61,588 bases of DNA from Sporolactobacillus kofuensis (GCF_042660205.1 NZ_JBHSTQ010000013.1:1-61588), one strand, 5' to 3'. Shown: positions 8,706 through 17,603, counted from the first letter of the stretch. Numbers and translations: made by a program. The notes: generated by a model not told the origin, from the sequence alone.

Positions 8706-10187
8706 TTGACAGAAGAAGTCAGGGTACGTTATGCGCCGAGTCCAACAGGTTTTCTGCACATCGGGAATGCGCGTACTGCAATCTTTAATTATTTATTTGC
8801 TCGTCATGCAGGCGGCAAGTTTATTATTCGTATTGAGGATACCGACCAGAAACGTAATGTCGAAGGCGGCGAAGAAAGCCAGCTGAAATTTCTAAAATGG
8901 CTTGGGCTTGAATGGGATGAAAGTGTGGATGTTGGCGGCGAATATGGCCCATATCGCCAGATGGAGCGTCTGGACATTTACAAAAAATATTGGCAAGAAT
9001 TGCTGGACAAAGGGCTTGCTTATAAGTGCTACTGCACTCCGGAAGAACTTAAGGCAGAACGTGAAGAACAGATGGCAAATGGCCAAACACCTGGCTATTC
9101 AGGTAAATGCCGGCACCTGACGAACGAACAAAAAGCACAGTTCGAAGCTGAAGGAAGAAAGCCAACGATACGTTTTCGTATTCCTGGCGATCAGAAAATT
9201 GAATTTGACGATATTGTTAAAGGCCATGTAGCCTTTGACTCGAACGACGTCAGTGATTTTGTGATCGTCAAGCAGAATGGTGTGCCGACCTACAATTTTG
9301 CGGTTGTTGTCGACGACCATCTGATGAAAATGACCCATGTTCTTCGCGGTGAGGAGCATATTTCAAATACTCCGAAACAAATTTTATTATTCCGTGCTTT
9401 CGGCTGGGAGCCTCCTGTATTCGGTCATATGACACTGATTGTCAATGAACAACATAAAAAGTTAAGTAAACGCGACAACAGCATTGTTCAGTTTATTGAA
9501 CAATACAAGAACATGGGCTTTCTGCCTGAAGCGCTTTTTAACTTTATTACATTGCTTGGTTGGTCACCAAAAGGTGAGGAAGAGATCTTTTCGCGTGATG
9601 AATTCATCAAACTTTTCGATGCAAATCGATTAAGCAAATCTCCGGCGATGTTCGATAAATCCAAGCTGGAATGGATGAATGGCCAGTATATCAAGAAGCT
9701 GTCTAAAGAAGACTATGCCGAACTGACCTTGCCTTATATGATTGATGCTGGACTCATTCCGGCCGAAATGACCGATAAGGAACGCGACTGGGCGACTCGA
9801 GTTGTCCTTCTGTATCAAGAGCAATTGCATTTTGGTGCGGATATTGTCAATTTATGCGACATGTTCTTTAATAAGGACATTGAGAAGAAAGAATTAACGA
9901 CAGACGAACAAAAAATTCTTGATGGTGAAGGCGTACATGATGTACTTGCTGTGTTCGATCGTGAACTGAAAAGTTTGCCTGAGTGGACAGCCGAAGCCAT
10001 TGCACCTAAAATAAAGGTAACTCAGAAAGAAACGAAACAACGCGGATGGAAGTTGTACATGCCGATTCGTGTCATTGCTACAGGATCGCAGCATGGACCT
10101 GAACTTCCGGAAGCTTTGGAACTGCTCGGCAGAGATCTGGTACTGAAAAGACTTGATCACTATCTGTCCACACAGCCAACAGTTTGA
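8706..10187 (+). CDS. gltX: Glutamyl-tRNA synthetase
   Basis: The class I synthetase charges tRNA-Glu; in Gram-positives without GlnRS it also charges tRNA-Gln for later amidation. Motif HIGN (GFLHIGNARTA) lies near residue 15 and KLSKRD near 250. The 493 aa length is near normal. TTG 8706 is preferred since the family starts about three residues before EVRVRYAPSPTG and GTGGTGA lies 5 bp upstream; GTG 8694 or 8697 would add three or four residues. An extended -10 like sequence TGCTAAAAT sits at 8667-8675. Confidence 0.94.
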   Translation: MTEEVRVRYAPSPTGFLHIGNARTAIFNYLFARHAGGKFIIRIEDTDQKRNVEGGEESQLKFLKWLGLEWDESVDVGGEYGPYRQMERLDIYKKYWQELLDKGLAYKCYCTPEELKAEREEQMANGQTPGYSGKCRHLTNEQKAQFEAEGRKPTIRFRIPGDQKIEFDDIVKGHVAFDSNDVSDFVIVKQNGVPTYNFAVVVDDHLMKMTHVLRGEEHISNTPKQILLFRAFGWEPPVFGHMTLIVNEQHKKLSKRDNSIVQFIEQYKNMGFLPEALFNFITLLGWSPKGEEEIFSRDEFIKLFDANRLSKSPAMFDKSKLEWMNGQYIKKLSKEDYAELTLPYMIDAGLIPAEMTDKERDWATRVVLLYQEQLHFGADIVNLCDMFFNKDIEKKELTTDEQKILDGEGVHDVLAVFDRELKSLPEWTAEAIAPKIKVTQKETKQRGWKLYMPIRVIATGSQHGPELPEALELLGRDLVLKRLDHYLSTQPTV

Positions 10188-10229
10188 TTTCTTGGAGCTG
10201 AATGACCGTTATGTAGTAGCTCTTTAAGT

Positions 10230-10492
10230 AGCTGAGCATAATGTGTAATGGAAAACGATGAAGAGGTTGAAGTAGGCGTTCGTGTTTCTCAGACAGAGAG
10301 GGTGGTCGTTTGGTTGAGAGCCACCTGGGAAATTGAATGGCTGAATTGCCCCTCTGAGTTTATCGCTGAACGAAGACCAGTAGGCGAAAACGGTAGCCAC
10401 CGTTATCGGCAATGAGTGGAGATTTTTCTCAAGCAAAGTGGAACCGCGTCGATGAGGCGTCTTTGTGTCTGACGACATAAAGACGTCTTTTT
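10230..10492 (+). promoter_or_regulatory. T-box leader (cysteine specific) of cysE-cysS
   Basis: The leader carries the T-box core GTGGAACCGCG (within 10435-10448), a stem I region starting GATGAAGAGGTTGAAGTAGG, and a likely specifier codon TGC (10347-10349, Cys). Its terminator stem is 10458-10467 with 10476-10485, followed by a T tract. Uncharged tRNA-Cys should stabilise the antiterminator and switch on cysE and cysS. The specifier assignment is inferred from its position and the downstream genes. Confidence 0.88.
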
Positions 10493-10570
10493 AATATAAG
10501 AAATTAGGTGAATGATGCCGCAGAAATGGGAAAGTCAAGGCGGCATGATGAAAGAAGGAGGCCAACTTCT

Positions 10571-11227
10571 GTGCCAAGCATTATCGCAGAAGATCTAAAT
10601 AATGTGTTTGATCAAGACCCTGCGGCAAGAAGTAAGTGGGAAGTCATTATGACTTACTCAGGTCTGCACGCCATTTGGTCGCATCGACTTGCCCATTGGC
10701 TATGGGAGAGAAAAAGATATTTCCTTGCCCGCTGTTTGTCACAGCTTTCACGCCATTTTACAGGCATCGAAATTCATCCGGGTGCCCAGATTGGCAGACG
10801 CTTTTTTATGGATCATGGGATGGGCATCGTGATTGGGGAAACTTGTGAAATTGGTGATGATGTGACTTTGTTTCAGGGTGTAACACTTGGCGGTACCGGT
10901 AAAGAGAAGGGAAAACGGCATCCCACAGTAGGAAATGATGTGTTAATATCCGCCGGTGCAAAAGTACTGGGATCGATTATGATTGGTGATCATTCTAAGA
11001 TTGGTGCCGGCTCCGTTGTCCTTCATGATGTCCCTTCCGACTCGACAGTAGTCGGTATTCCCGGACGCGTCGTTCGCCAAAATGGTATTAAAGTGCATCA
11101 TCATGACTTGAATCATGCGGATCTACCGGATCCAGTTGCAGAAAAAATGAATGAATTAACGCGGCAAATCAAGACGTTACAATCAGAAATTCAGGAATTG
11201 AAAAATACGATAAAAGATAAGGAGTGA
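10571..11227 (+). CDS. cysE: Serine O-acetyltransferase
   Basis: The enzyme acetylates L-serine with acetyl-CoA, the first step of cysteine synthesis. The 218 aa contain the left-handed beta-helix hexapeptide repeats (IHPGAQIGRRFFMDHGMG and GAKVLGSIMIGDHSKIGAGS) with the catalytic His-containing DHGMG, and a short C-terminal coiled coil. GTG 10571 was chosen: AGAAGGAGG lies 9 bp upstream and the family starts about here. The frame is open from GTG 10508 but has no ribosome site there. It is under T-box control together with cysS. Confidence 0.93.
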   Translation: MPSIIAEDLNNVFDQDPAARSKWEVIMTYSGLHAIWSHRLAHWLWERKRYFLARCLSQLSRHFTGIEIHPGAQIGRRFFMDHGMGIVIGETCEIGDDVTLFQGVTLGGTGKEKGKRHPTVGNDVLISAGAKVLGSIMIGDHSKIGAGSVVLHDVPSDSTVVGIPGRVVRQNGIKVHHHDLNHADLPDPVAEKMNELTRQIKTLQSEIQELKNTIKDKE

Positions 11228-11229
11228 AC

Positions 11230-12633
11230 ATGATGGGATTAAAGGTGTATAACACCCTAACACGGAAAAAAGAACCTTTTACACCAATTGAAGACGGAAA
11301 AGTACGGATGTACGTGTGCGGGCCAACCGTCTATAACTATATCCATATTGGAAACGCACGTCCGGCTGTCGTATTCGACACGGTTCGCAGATACTTTGAG
11401 TATCGTGGGTACACGGTGAACTATGTGTCTAATTTTACAGATGTTGATGATCGACTCATTAATGCGTCAAAAGAACGTCATCTTTCGGTGCCGGAAATTG
11501 CCGATCAATTTATTAAAGCCTATCAGGAAGATACAAGTGCGCTTAATGTGAAAACAGCCACGGTGCATCCGAGAGCAACGGAAACCATGCCTGAGATTAT
11601 TACATTTATCCGCAAACTCGTTGACGCCGGCTTTGCTTACGAATCAGATGGTGATGTCTATTTCAGAACCCGTAAATTTAAGGACTATGGGAAATTGTCT
11701 CATCAGTCTATTGATGATCTGAAAGCCGGGGCTCGAATTGAAATTGGAGAGAGTAAGGAAGATCCTCTCGACTTTGCTTTGTGGAAAGCCGCAAAACCAG
11801 GCGAGATTAAATGGGAAAGCCCATGGGGTGAGGGTAGACCTGGTTGGCACATTGAATGCTCGGCAATGGTTGAGAAATATTTAGGTGATACGATCGATAT
11901 TCATGCGGGTGGCACCGATTTAACATTTCCACACCATGAAAACGAAATCGCGCAGTCTGAAGCTTTGCATCACCAGACGATGGCACATTATTGGCTGCAT
12001 AATGGTCATATCCAGATCAATCATGAAAAAATGTCGAAATCAATTGGCAATGTCATTCTGGTTCATGACCTCGTTAAAAAGTTTGATCCTCAAGTGGTTC
12101 GCTTTTTTATCTTATCTGTTCAGTATCGTCATCCGATTAATTTTAGCGATGAGCTGCTTAATGATGCGGTGCAGGCATTCGGACGTTTAAAGACAACGCA
12201 TTATAATCTTAGTCACCGCTTGAAGGACGCAGATCAATCGTTAACAATCAATGCGCAACGTGTCGAAAATTATCGAAAATCATTTATTGAAGCTATGGAT
12301 GATGACTTTAACACCGCAAATGCGATCGCCGTTCTGTTTGATAGTGCTCGGGATGCGAACATTGCACTCCAGGAGGAACAAACTTCAGAAGCTGACCTCG
12401 CTGCTTATTTGCATATCTTGACGGAGCTTGCTGATGTACTTGGCTTGAAACTTGAAGATGATTCAGAAAGTATATTAGATAATGAAGTAGAGGCGTTGAT
12501 TCAGAAGCGTGAAAAGGCTCGGAAAAGCAGAGATTTTGCTGTTGCAGACAGCATTCGCGATCAATTAAAAGCGGCGGGAATTATCCTTGAGGATACCGCT
12601 CAGGGTGTTCGCTGGAAAAGAGGGCAGGAATGA
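11230..12633 (+). CDS. cysS: Cysteinyl-tRNA synthetase
   Basis: The class I synthetase charges tRNA-Cys. Of 467 aa, the zinc and HIGH-type region is MYVCGPTVYNYIHIGNARP (residues about 24-42) and the KMSKS loop is EKMSKSIGN near 270. The zinc site also uses GWHIECSAM and the FPHHENE region. The C-terminal end RDQLKAAGIILEDTAQGVRW is typical. AAGGAGTGA precedes ATG 11230. The gene overlaps the end of cysE region closely (2 bp apart) and the start of mrnC by 4 bp. Confidence 0.95.
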   Translation: MMGLKVYNTLTRKKEPFTPIEDGKVRMYVCGPTVYNYIHIGNARPAVVFDTVRRYFEYRGYTVNYVSNFTDVDDRLINASKERHLSVPEIADQFIKAYQEDTSALNVKTATVHPRATETMPEIITFIRKLVDAGFAYESDGDVYFRTRKFKDYGKLSHQSIDDLKAGARIEIGESKEDPLDFALWKAAKPGEIKWESPWGEGRPGWHIECSAMVEKYLGDTIDIHAGGTDLTFPHHENEIAQSEALHHQTMAHYWLHNGHIQINHEKMSKSIGNVILVHDLVKKFDPQVVRFFILSVQYRHPINFSDELLNDAVQAFGRLKTTHYNLSHRLKDADQSLTINAQRVENYRKSFIEAMDDDFNTANAIAVLFDSARDANIALQEEQTSEADLAAYLHILTELADVLGLKLEDDSESILDNEVEALIQKREKARKSRDFAVADSIRDQLKAAGIILEDTAQGVRWKRGQE

Positions 12634-13052
12634 AAATGAACGGAATAGATACAGACCCGAATCTACTCAATAGCCTTGCACTCGCTTATATGGGTGATGC
12701 GGTGATTGAAGTGTATGTTCGCCAAGCGATTGTCTCTTCTTCAGGGATCACAAAGCCTCATGCACTGCATGTCCAAGCTGTAGACTATGTATCTGCAAAA
12801 GCACAGTCCCGGTTCTTGCATGAGCTTATGGATGAAGATTTCCTAACTGAAGAGGAACTTAGTGTTGTTCGAAGAGGACGCAATGCAAAATCACATTCCG
12901 TTCCACGAAACACCGACGTGCAGACCTATAATTTTAGTACTGGTTTTGAAGCTTTGATTGGCACCTTATTTTTAATGGGAAAACAGCAGAGGATTGATGA
13001 GATTATGGAGAAAATGTTTCTCAATCATCCGATCGAAAGGAGTGGACGTTAA
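12630..13052 (+). CDS. mrnC: Mini-ribonuclease III
   Basis: MrnC is an RNase III domain without the dsRNA-binding domain; in B. subtilis it matures 23S rRNA ends. The 140 aa show LNSLALAYMGDAVIEVYVR, the conserved signature with catalytic Asp and Glu, and RGRNAKSHSVPRN. It overlaps cysS by 4 bp (ATGA) and is followed with a 1-bp overlap by rlmB, so it is translationally coupled. Confidence 0.93.
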   Translation: MKMNGIDTDPNLLNSLALAYMGDAVIEVYVRQAIVSSSGITKPHALHVQAVDYVSAKAQSRFLHELMDEDFLTEEELSVVRRGRNAKSHSVPRNTDVQTYNFSTGFEALIGTLFLMGKQQRIDEIMEKMFLNHPIERSGR

Positions 13053-13789
13053 TGAGTGATGAATGGATCGTTGGAAGACATCCCGTTGCAGAAGCCATTC
13101 GCTCGGGCAGAGAGATCAATAAGGTATGGCTGAATAAAGAAGGGCGCGGATTAGGTGATTTACTGGATCTGATTAAATCCAACGGGATTGCCGTTCAATT
13201 TGTGCCAAAACAAAAGCTGGATCAATTGTCCAAATCTGCACAGCATCAGGGAGTGGTTGCCTCTATTGCAGCTTACCGTTATGCAGAACTGGATGACCTT
13301 TTTGCGCTCGCCAAACAGCGGGGCGAAACACCTTTTTTTATGATGCTGGATAATGTCGAAGATCCTCATAATTTGGGGTCTATTTTAAGAACAGCCGATG
13401 CGTCTGGCTGTCACGGTGTCATCATTCCAAAGAGACGTTCTGTTGGCTTAACATCTGTTGTCGCAAAGGCGTCAACCGGAGCCATCGAGTACGTCCCGGT
13501 TGCCCGTGTATCTAATTTGGCGAGTACCATGGACAGTCTTAAAAAACAAGGAATCTGGTTTGCGGGAACCGCAGCAGATGGAAGTGAAGATTATCGTGTG
13601 GCTGATTATTCGATGCCGCTTTGTCTTGTCATCGGGAATGAAGGTGCAGGCATGTCGCAATTGGTCAGAAAAAAATGTGATTTTCTCATCAGTCTACCCA
13701 TGCGCGGGAAAGTAACATCACTGAATGCATCGGTGGCTGCGAGCCTACTGATGTACGAGGTACTCAGGCACCGAGAAAAGCAAGGGTGA
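13052..13789 (+). CDS. rlmB: 23S rRNA 2'-O-methyltransferase RlmB (SpoU family)
   Basis: This SPOUT-fold enzyme methylates the 2'-OH of a G in 23S rRNA domain V, using SAM. The 245 aa have an N-terminal substrate-binding domain (GRHPVAEAIRSGREINKV) and the knotted SPOUT motifs LDNVEDPHNLGSILRTADA, VIGNEGAGMS and SLNASVAASLLMYE. It overlaps mrnC and is 6 bp from rae1, forming an RNA-processing group. Confidence 0.93.
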   Translation: MSDEWIVGRHPVAEAIRSGREINKVWLNKEGRGLGDLLDLIKSNGIAVQFVPKQKLDQLSKSAQHQGVVASIAAYRYAELDDLFALAKQRGETPFFMMLDNVEDPHNLGSILRTADASGCHGVIIPKRRSVGLTSVVAKASTGAIEYVPVARVSNLASTMDSLKKQGIWFAGTAADGSEDYRVADYSMPLCLVIGNEGAGMSQLVRKKCDFLISLPMRGKVTSLNASVAASLLMYEVLRHREKQG

Positions 13790-13795
13790 CGCCTC

Positions 13796-14302
13796 ATGAA
13801 CGATATTCTGATTGTTGATGGCTACAACGTGATTGGTGCTTGGACAGAACTAAAAGCACTCCAGAATAGTGATTTTGAACGTGCACGCGATTTGCTGGTT
13901 GATAAACTCTCAGAGTATCAAGCGGTGACCGGCTGGCAGGTCATTCTGATCTTTGATGCTTATTTGATTCCTGGAAAGGAAACGAAAACCAAAAAATCAA
14001 AGATTGAAGTCATTTACACGAAAAAGAGTGAGAAAGCAGATCAGAAAATCGAAGGATTAATTAGAAAGTTGCAGAATGTGAAGACACGTATTCATGTTGC
14101 AACCTCTGACATGGCGGAACAATGGGCCGTTTTTTCCCAAGGAGCGTTACGAAAACCATCTCGAGAACTCATAGAGGAAATTGGCGAAATTGAGCGAGAA
14201 ATAAAGAAAAGTACAACAAACGGTCAAATGACTCAAAAAGTAAAAATCGAACTCGACGAAGCGACGCGCAAGAAATTGGAACAAATGAGAAGAGGATTTT
14301 GA
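13796..14302 (+). CDS. rae1: Rae1 (YacP), ribosome-associated A-site endonuclease
   Basis: Rae1 is a NYN/PIN-like endonuclease that cleaves certain mRNAs in the ribosomal A site in B. subtilis. The 168 aa begin DILIVDGYNVIGAW, with the NYN catalytic Asp, and contain VILIFDAY and the conserved charged helical C-terminus. Its place after rlmB and before sigH is as in Bacillus. The specific mRNA targets cannot be read from sequence. Confidence 0.9.
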   Translation: MNDILIVDGYNVIGAWTELKALQNSDFERARDLLVDKLSEYQAVTGWQVILIFDAYLIPGKETKTKKSKIEVIYTKKSEKADQKIEGLIRKLQNVKTRIHVATSDMAEQWAVFSQGALRKPSRELIEEIGEIEREIKKSTTNGQMTQKVKIELDEATRKKLEQMRRGF

Positions 14303-14308
14303 ATTTTC

Positions 14309-14338
14309 TTGACGATTTAAAAAACGGTAATGTATAAT
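14309..14338 (+). promoter_or_regulatory. Sigma-A type promoter of sigH
   Basis: TTGACG and TATAAT are 18 bp apart, overlapping the end of rae1. This gives sigH its own vegetative promoter. I did not find a clear AbrB site. Confidence 0.75.
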
Positions 14339-14378
14339 GTGTTAACAAAAAGCATCATTGTTCTCGGGGGGATTAAAG

Positions 14379-15026
14379 ATGAGTGATGATCCAGTTAAGG
14401 CAAATGTAGCATTTGTTGCATTAGATGACGCAGAAATATTGAAAGCGGTTCATGAAGGGGATAACCAAGCCTTAGAGTTTCTCATTTTTAAATACAAGAA
14501 CTTTGTTCGTGCCAAAGCCAAAGCGTATTTTTTGGTTGGGGCGGATCGGGAAGATATTATCCAGGAAGGCATGATCGGACTTTTTAAAGCGATTCGCGAT
14601 TATAGAGGGGACAAGCTTGCCTCGTTTAAAGCGTTCGCAGAATTGTGCATCACACGACAAATGATTACTGCCGTTAAGACTGCAACCCGACAGAAGCATA
14701 TTCCGTTAAATTCCTATGTATCTCTAGATAAACCGATTTATGACGAAGAATCCGAACGTACATTGATGGACGTTGTTTGTGAAACACAGTCAACAGACCC
14801 AGAACAGATGCTAATTAATCGAGAAGAGTACGACGATATTGAGGAAAAGCTTTCCCGTGTGCTTAGTGATTTAGAACGTAAAGTACTGAGGCAATACCTT
14901 GATGGACGGACGTATCAGGAAATTTCTGTTGATTTGAAACGTCATGTAAAATCAATTGATAATGCGCTTCAGCGTGTGAAAAGAAAGCTTGAACATTGCA
15001 TGCATCTAAGAGAATTTAGTATATAA
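14379..15026 (+). CDS. sigH: RNA polymerase sigma-H factor
   Basis: Sigma-H directs early sporulation and competence transcription. The 215 aa have region 2 (LEFLIFKYKNFVRAKAKAYF, DREDIIQEGMIGLFKAIRDY) and region 4 (VLSDLERKVLRQYLDGRTY with the helix-turn-helix that follows). ATG 14379 is chosen because GGGGGGA lies 6 bp upstream; TTG 14358 in frame lacks a ribosome site. The gene implies a functional sporulation cascade. Confidence 0.95.
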   Translation: MSDDPVKANVAFVALDDAEILKAVHEGDNQALEFLIFKYKNFVRAKAKAYFLVGADREDIIQEGMIGLFKAIRDYRGDKLASFKAFAELCITRQMITAVKTATRQKHIPLNSYVSLDKPIYDEESERTLMDVVCETQSTDPEQMLINREEYDDIEEKLSRVLSDLERKVLRQYLDGRTYQEISVDLKRHVKSIDNALQRVKRKLEHCMHLREFSI

Positions 15027-15056
15027 TCTGCGGACCCCCTGTCACTAGGCCTGTTA

Positions 15057-15085
15057 TTGACACGATATTCGGCTTGTGTTAGAGT
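15057..15085 (+). promoter_or_regulatory. Probable promoter upstream of secE
   Basis: TTGACA and TAGAGT are separated by 17 bp. The -10 is weak but the -35 is perfect. A hairpin with T tail at 15113-15140 lies about 20 nt after the expected start point. Confidence 0.55.
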
Positions 15086-15347
15086 GTAAGCAGTATATGA
15101 CGAACAATAAGAGAGGCGTATTTTCGCCTTTCTTTTCTTTACTTGCAAAAAATGAGAGCAGTTTCAGCATGCATTTGTTATAGGCAGAGATGAACTGGCG
15201 TGATTGTTTCTCCTGGGCGACAGAAAATGCAAGTGGGCATCCGAGAGTAAGAATTAGGACGAGTCATGCCAGGCCTATTTTTATAAATGGCAAGGCATAT
15301 ACGACGCAATAGAAACCGAAATAAACTCACTAGCGGAGGGAATACCT
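15086..15347 (+). other. Leader or gap before secE, without an L33 gene
   Basis: The 321 bp between sigH and secE hold no gene. The L33 gene (rpmG type) found here in Bacillus is absent. A short stem AGGCG/CGCCT at 15114-15129 followed by TTCTTTTCTTT may be an attenuator or weak terminator. The rest shows no strong structure apart from a TGCCA/TGGCA pairing near 15267-15291. Confidence 0.5.
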
Positions 15348-15545
15348 ATGGCTGGCCTAATCAAAGGGACCGGAAAATTTTTCCAAGACATTGTTACTGA
15401 ATCAAAAAAAATCACATGGCCGACACGCAAGGAATTGTTGAAGTATACCGTTACGGTCATTGTTACGGTTGTATTCCTGGCGCTCTTTTTTGTTGTTATT
15501 GATCTGGGAATCTCTCAGCTTCTGCACGTGATCACAAATCAATGA
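15348..15545 (+). CDS. secE: SecE, preprotein translocase subunit
   Basis: SecE is the essential small membrane subunit of SecYEG. The 65-aa single-span form is typical of Gram-positives, with the amphipathic helix FFQDIVTESKKITWPTRKEL followed by a hydrophobic segment (about 33-58). AGCGGAGGG precedes ATG 15348. It is co-transcribed with nusG, 48 bp away. Confidence 0.95.
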   Translation: MAGLIKGTGKFFQDIVTESKKITWPTRKELLKYTVTVIVTVVFLALFFVVIDLGISQLLHVITNQ

Positions 15546-15593
15546 TTGAACTTCTCGTGAACGCGCGAATCAATCATTTGGAGGAAGAAAGAT

Positions 15594-16130
15594 ATGGAAA
15601 AGAACTGGTATGTTGTTCACACATACTCGGGTTATGAAAACAAAGTAAAGACGAACCTAGAAAAAAGAGTTGAATCGATGGGTATGGCGGATAAAATTTT
15701 CCGCATTTTGGTGCCTATGGAAGAAGAAACTGAAATTAAGAACGGTCAGAAGAAAACGGCAATGCGTAAGGTTTTCCCAGGCTATGTACTCACTGAAATG
15801 ATTATGACTGATGATTCTTGGTATGTGGTACGCAATACCCCGGGTGTAACCGGGTTTGTTGGTTCTACAGGTGCGGGATCAAAACCAACACCACTTCTTC
15901 CTGAAGAAGTTGATGCCATTTTGAAACAAATGGGCTTGAAAGACCGAATCAGCGATCTTAACTTTGAATTAAAGGAACAAGTTAAAGTGAATGAAGGACC
16001 ATTTGCTGACTTCATCGGAAGTGTGGAAAGTATTGACGAAGAAAAAAGTAAGTTGAAGGTTCATGTCAATATGTTTGGCCGTGAAACGCCGATTGAACTT
16101 GATTTTAATCAAGTCAAAAAGTTAGATTGA
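15594..16130 (+). CDS. nusG: NusG, transcription elongation and termination factor
   Basis: NusG binds RNA polymerase and links it to Rho or ribosomes. The 178 aa show the NGN domain start WYVVHTYSGYENKVKTNLEK, PGYVLTEM, VRNTPGVTGFVG, and a C-terminal KOW domain (VNEGPFADFIGSVESID). Length and position after secE are standard. Confidence 0.96.
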   Translation: MEKNWYVVHTYSGYENKVKTNLEKRVESMGMADKIFRILVPMEEETEIKNGQKKTAMRKVFPGYVLTEMIMTDDSWYVVRNTPGVTGFVGSTGAGSKPTPLLPEEVDAILKQMGLKDRISDLNFELKEQVKVNEGPFADFIGSVESIDEEKSKLKVHVNMFGRETPIELDFNQVKKLD

Positions 16131-16173
16131 GTGAACATTAGCAAATAGGTCAAGAAAGTTGCTTGACTAAACC

Positions 16174-16202
16174 TTGCAATTTGTGTCTGCCGATTGTATA
16201 AT
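16174..16202 (+). promoter_or_regulatory. Promoter of rplK-rplA
   Basis: TTGCAA and TATAAT are 17 bp apart. The resulting leader is about 120 nt and contains an L1-site-like hairpin. Confidence 0.75.
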
Positions 16203-16281
16203 CTTGATGTTTGTATGATTTTATTCTGATCTCACCATCGCAAGACACAAGAAGGAAACAAGCCATAGAGGTAATGTAGGA

Positions 16282-16305
16282 GTGGGAGGGGAAGACCCGT
16301 ACCAC
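16282..16305 (+). promoter_or_regulatory. L1-site-like hairpin in the rplK leader
   Basis: GTGGGAGGG is followed by CCCGTACCAC, giving paired GTGG/CCAC and GGG/CCC with asymmetric internal bases. A similar element precedes rplA (16809-16840). This is the form expected of an mRNA mimic of the 23S L1 site, used for autoregulation by L1. The function is inferred. Confidence 0.55.
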
Positions 16306-16329
16306 AAATTGTTGTAGGGAGGTGCTCTC

Positions 16330-16755
16330 ATGGCAAAGAAAGTAATCAAGCTAGTTAAGCTGCAGATTCCAGCAGGGAAAGCAAATCCGGCTCCGCCAGT
16401 TGGTCCGGCATTGGGCCAGGCGGGCGTTAACATTATGGGCTTTTGTAAAGAATTCAACGCTCGGACATCCGACCAGGCAGGTCTGATCATTCCGGTTGTT
16501 ATTACTGTTTATGAAGACCGTTCGTTTACGTTCATCACTAAGACACCACCGGCTGCTGTTCTGCTTAAGAAAGAAGCCGGAATCCAATCCGGTTCAGGTA
16601 CGCCGAACACAAAGAAAGTAGCGACAATCAAACGTGACAAAGTACGTGCGATTGCTGAACTGAAAATGCCAGATCTTAATGCGGCAAACGTTGAATCCGC
16701 AATGCGCATGGTTGAAGGAACTGCGCGCAGCATGGGTATCGTTGTCGAAGACTGA
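16330..16755 (+). CDS. rplK: Ribosomal protein L11
   Basis: L11 forms the GTPase-associated stalk base and is needed for RelA-type stringent sensing. The 141 aa show the N-terminal proline-rich VKLQIPAGKANPAPPVGPAL and the C-terminal rRNA-binding domain. GTAGGGAGGTG precedes ATG 16330. The first gene of the rplK-rplA pair. Confidence 0.96.
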   Translation: MAKKVIKLVKLQIPAGKANPAPPVGPALGQAGVNIMGFCKEFNARTSDQAGLIIPVVITVYEDRSFTFITKTPPAAVLLKKEAGIQSGSGTPNTKKVATIKRDKVRAIAELKMPDLNAANVESAMRMVEGTARSMGIVVED

Positions 16756-16808
16756 TCGGGTACAGTGCGAATAGGGTGAGACTTATTCGTGCCTTTTGTT
16801 TATGGTTG

Positions 16809-16840
16809 GTGGGAGGTCATATACAAACCGTTAATACCAC
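16809..16840 (+). promoter_or_regulatory. L1-site-like hairpin in the rplA leader
   Basis: GTGGGAGGT pairs with ACC-GTTAATA-CCAC, as GTGG/CCAC and GGT/ACC around asymmetric loops. It matches the element before rplK and lies 16 bp upstream of rplA, where L1 binding could block translation. Inferred from sequence similarity. Confidence 0.6.
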
Positions 16841-16855
16841 GAAGGAGGATTTCAA

Positions 16856-17548
16856 ATGGCTAAAAGAGGTAAAAAGTATCAAGAACAAGCGAAAGTGGTT
16901 GACCGTTCAAAAGCATACGGCATTGAAGAAGCTGTTAGCTTAGTGAAGAAAATCGCTTCTGCTGGTTTCGATGAATCCGTCGATGTTGCTGTTCGTTTAG
17001 GCGTGGATACACGTAAAAACGATCAACAGGTCCGCGGTGCTGTTGTACTGCCAAACGGTACAGGTAAAACGCAACGTGTTCTTGTATTCGCCAAAGGTGA
17101 AAAAGCGAAGGAAGCGGAAGCTGCTGGAGCAGATTACGTTGGCGAAGCTGAACTTGTAGAAAAAATTAACGGCGGTTGGTTTGACTTTGACGTCGTTGTC
17201 GCAACACCGGATATGATGGCACAGGTTGGTCGTCTTGGCCGTGTACTCGGACCAAAAGGCTTAATGCCAAACCCAAAAACAGGTACGGTAACCTTTGACG
17301 TTGAAAAAGCAGTTAAAGAAATCAAAGCTGGTAAAGTTGAATACCGTGCTCAAAAAGACGGCAATGTTCATGTGCCGATCGGTAAGGTTTCTTTTGAAGA
17401 TGAAAAACTGGTTGAAAACTTCAAAGTGTTAATTGAAACACTTGTGAAAGTTAAGCCGGCAGCTGCTAAGGGTACGTACATGAAGAATATTGCCATTTCT
17501 TCAACGATGGGCCCTGGCGTGAAGATCTCAACTGCTTCCGTAAAATAA
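16856..17548 (+). CDS. rplA: Ribosomal protein L1
   Basis: L1 forms the mobile stalk at the E site and usually represses its own operon. The 230 aa show GVDTRKNDQQVRGAVVLPNG, the RLGRVLGPKGLMPNPKTGTV signature and TLVKVKPAAAKGTY. GAAGGAGG precedes ATG 16856. Confidence 0.96.
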   Translation: MAKRGKKYQEQAKVVDRSKAYGIEEAVSLVKKIASAGFDESVDVAVRLGVDTRKNDQQVRGAVVLPNGTGKTQRVLVFAKGEKAKEAEAAGADYVGEAELVEKINGGWFDFDVVVATPDMMAQVGRLGRVLGPKGLMPNPKTGTVTFDVEKAVKEIKAGKVEYRAQKDGNVHVPIGKVSFEDEKLVENFKVLIETLVKVKPAAAKGTYMKNIAISSTMGPGVKISTASVK

Positions 17549-17567
17549 AACAATTCGAGTTGCTGGG

Positions 17568-17596
17568 TTGACAGACTACAGCAAACTCAATATAAT
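17568..17596 (+). promoter_or_regulatory. Consensus promoter of rplJ-rplL
   Basis: A perfect TTGACA and TATAAT pair with 17-bp spacing lies right after rplA. It starts the L10 leader transcript. Confidence 0.9.
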
Positions 17597-17603
17597 GTTT
17601 TAT

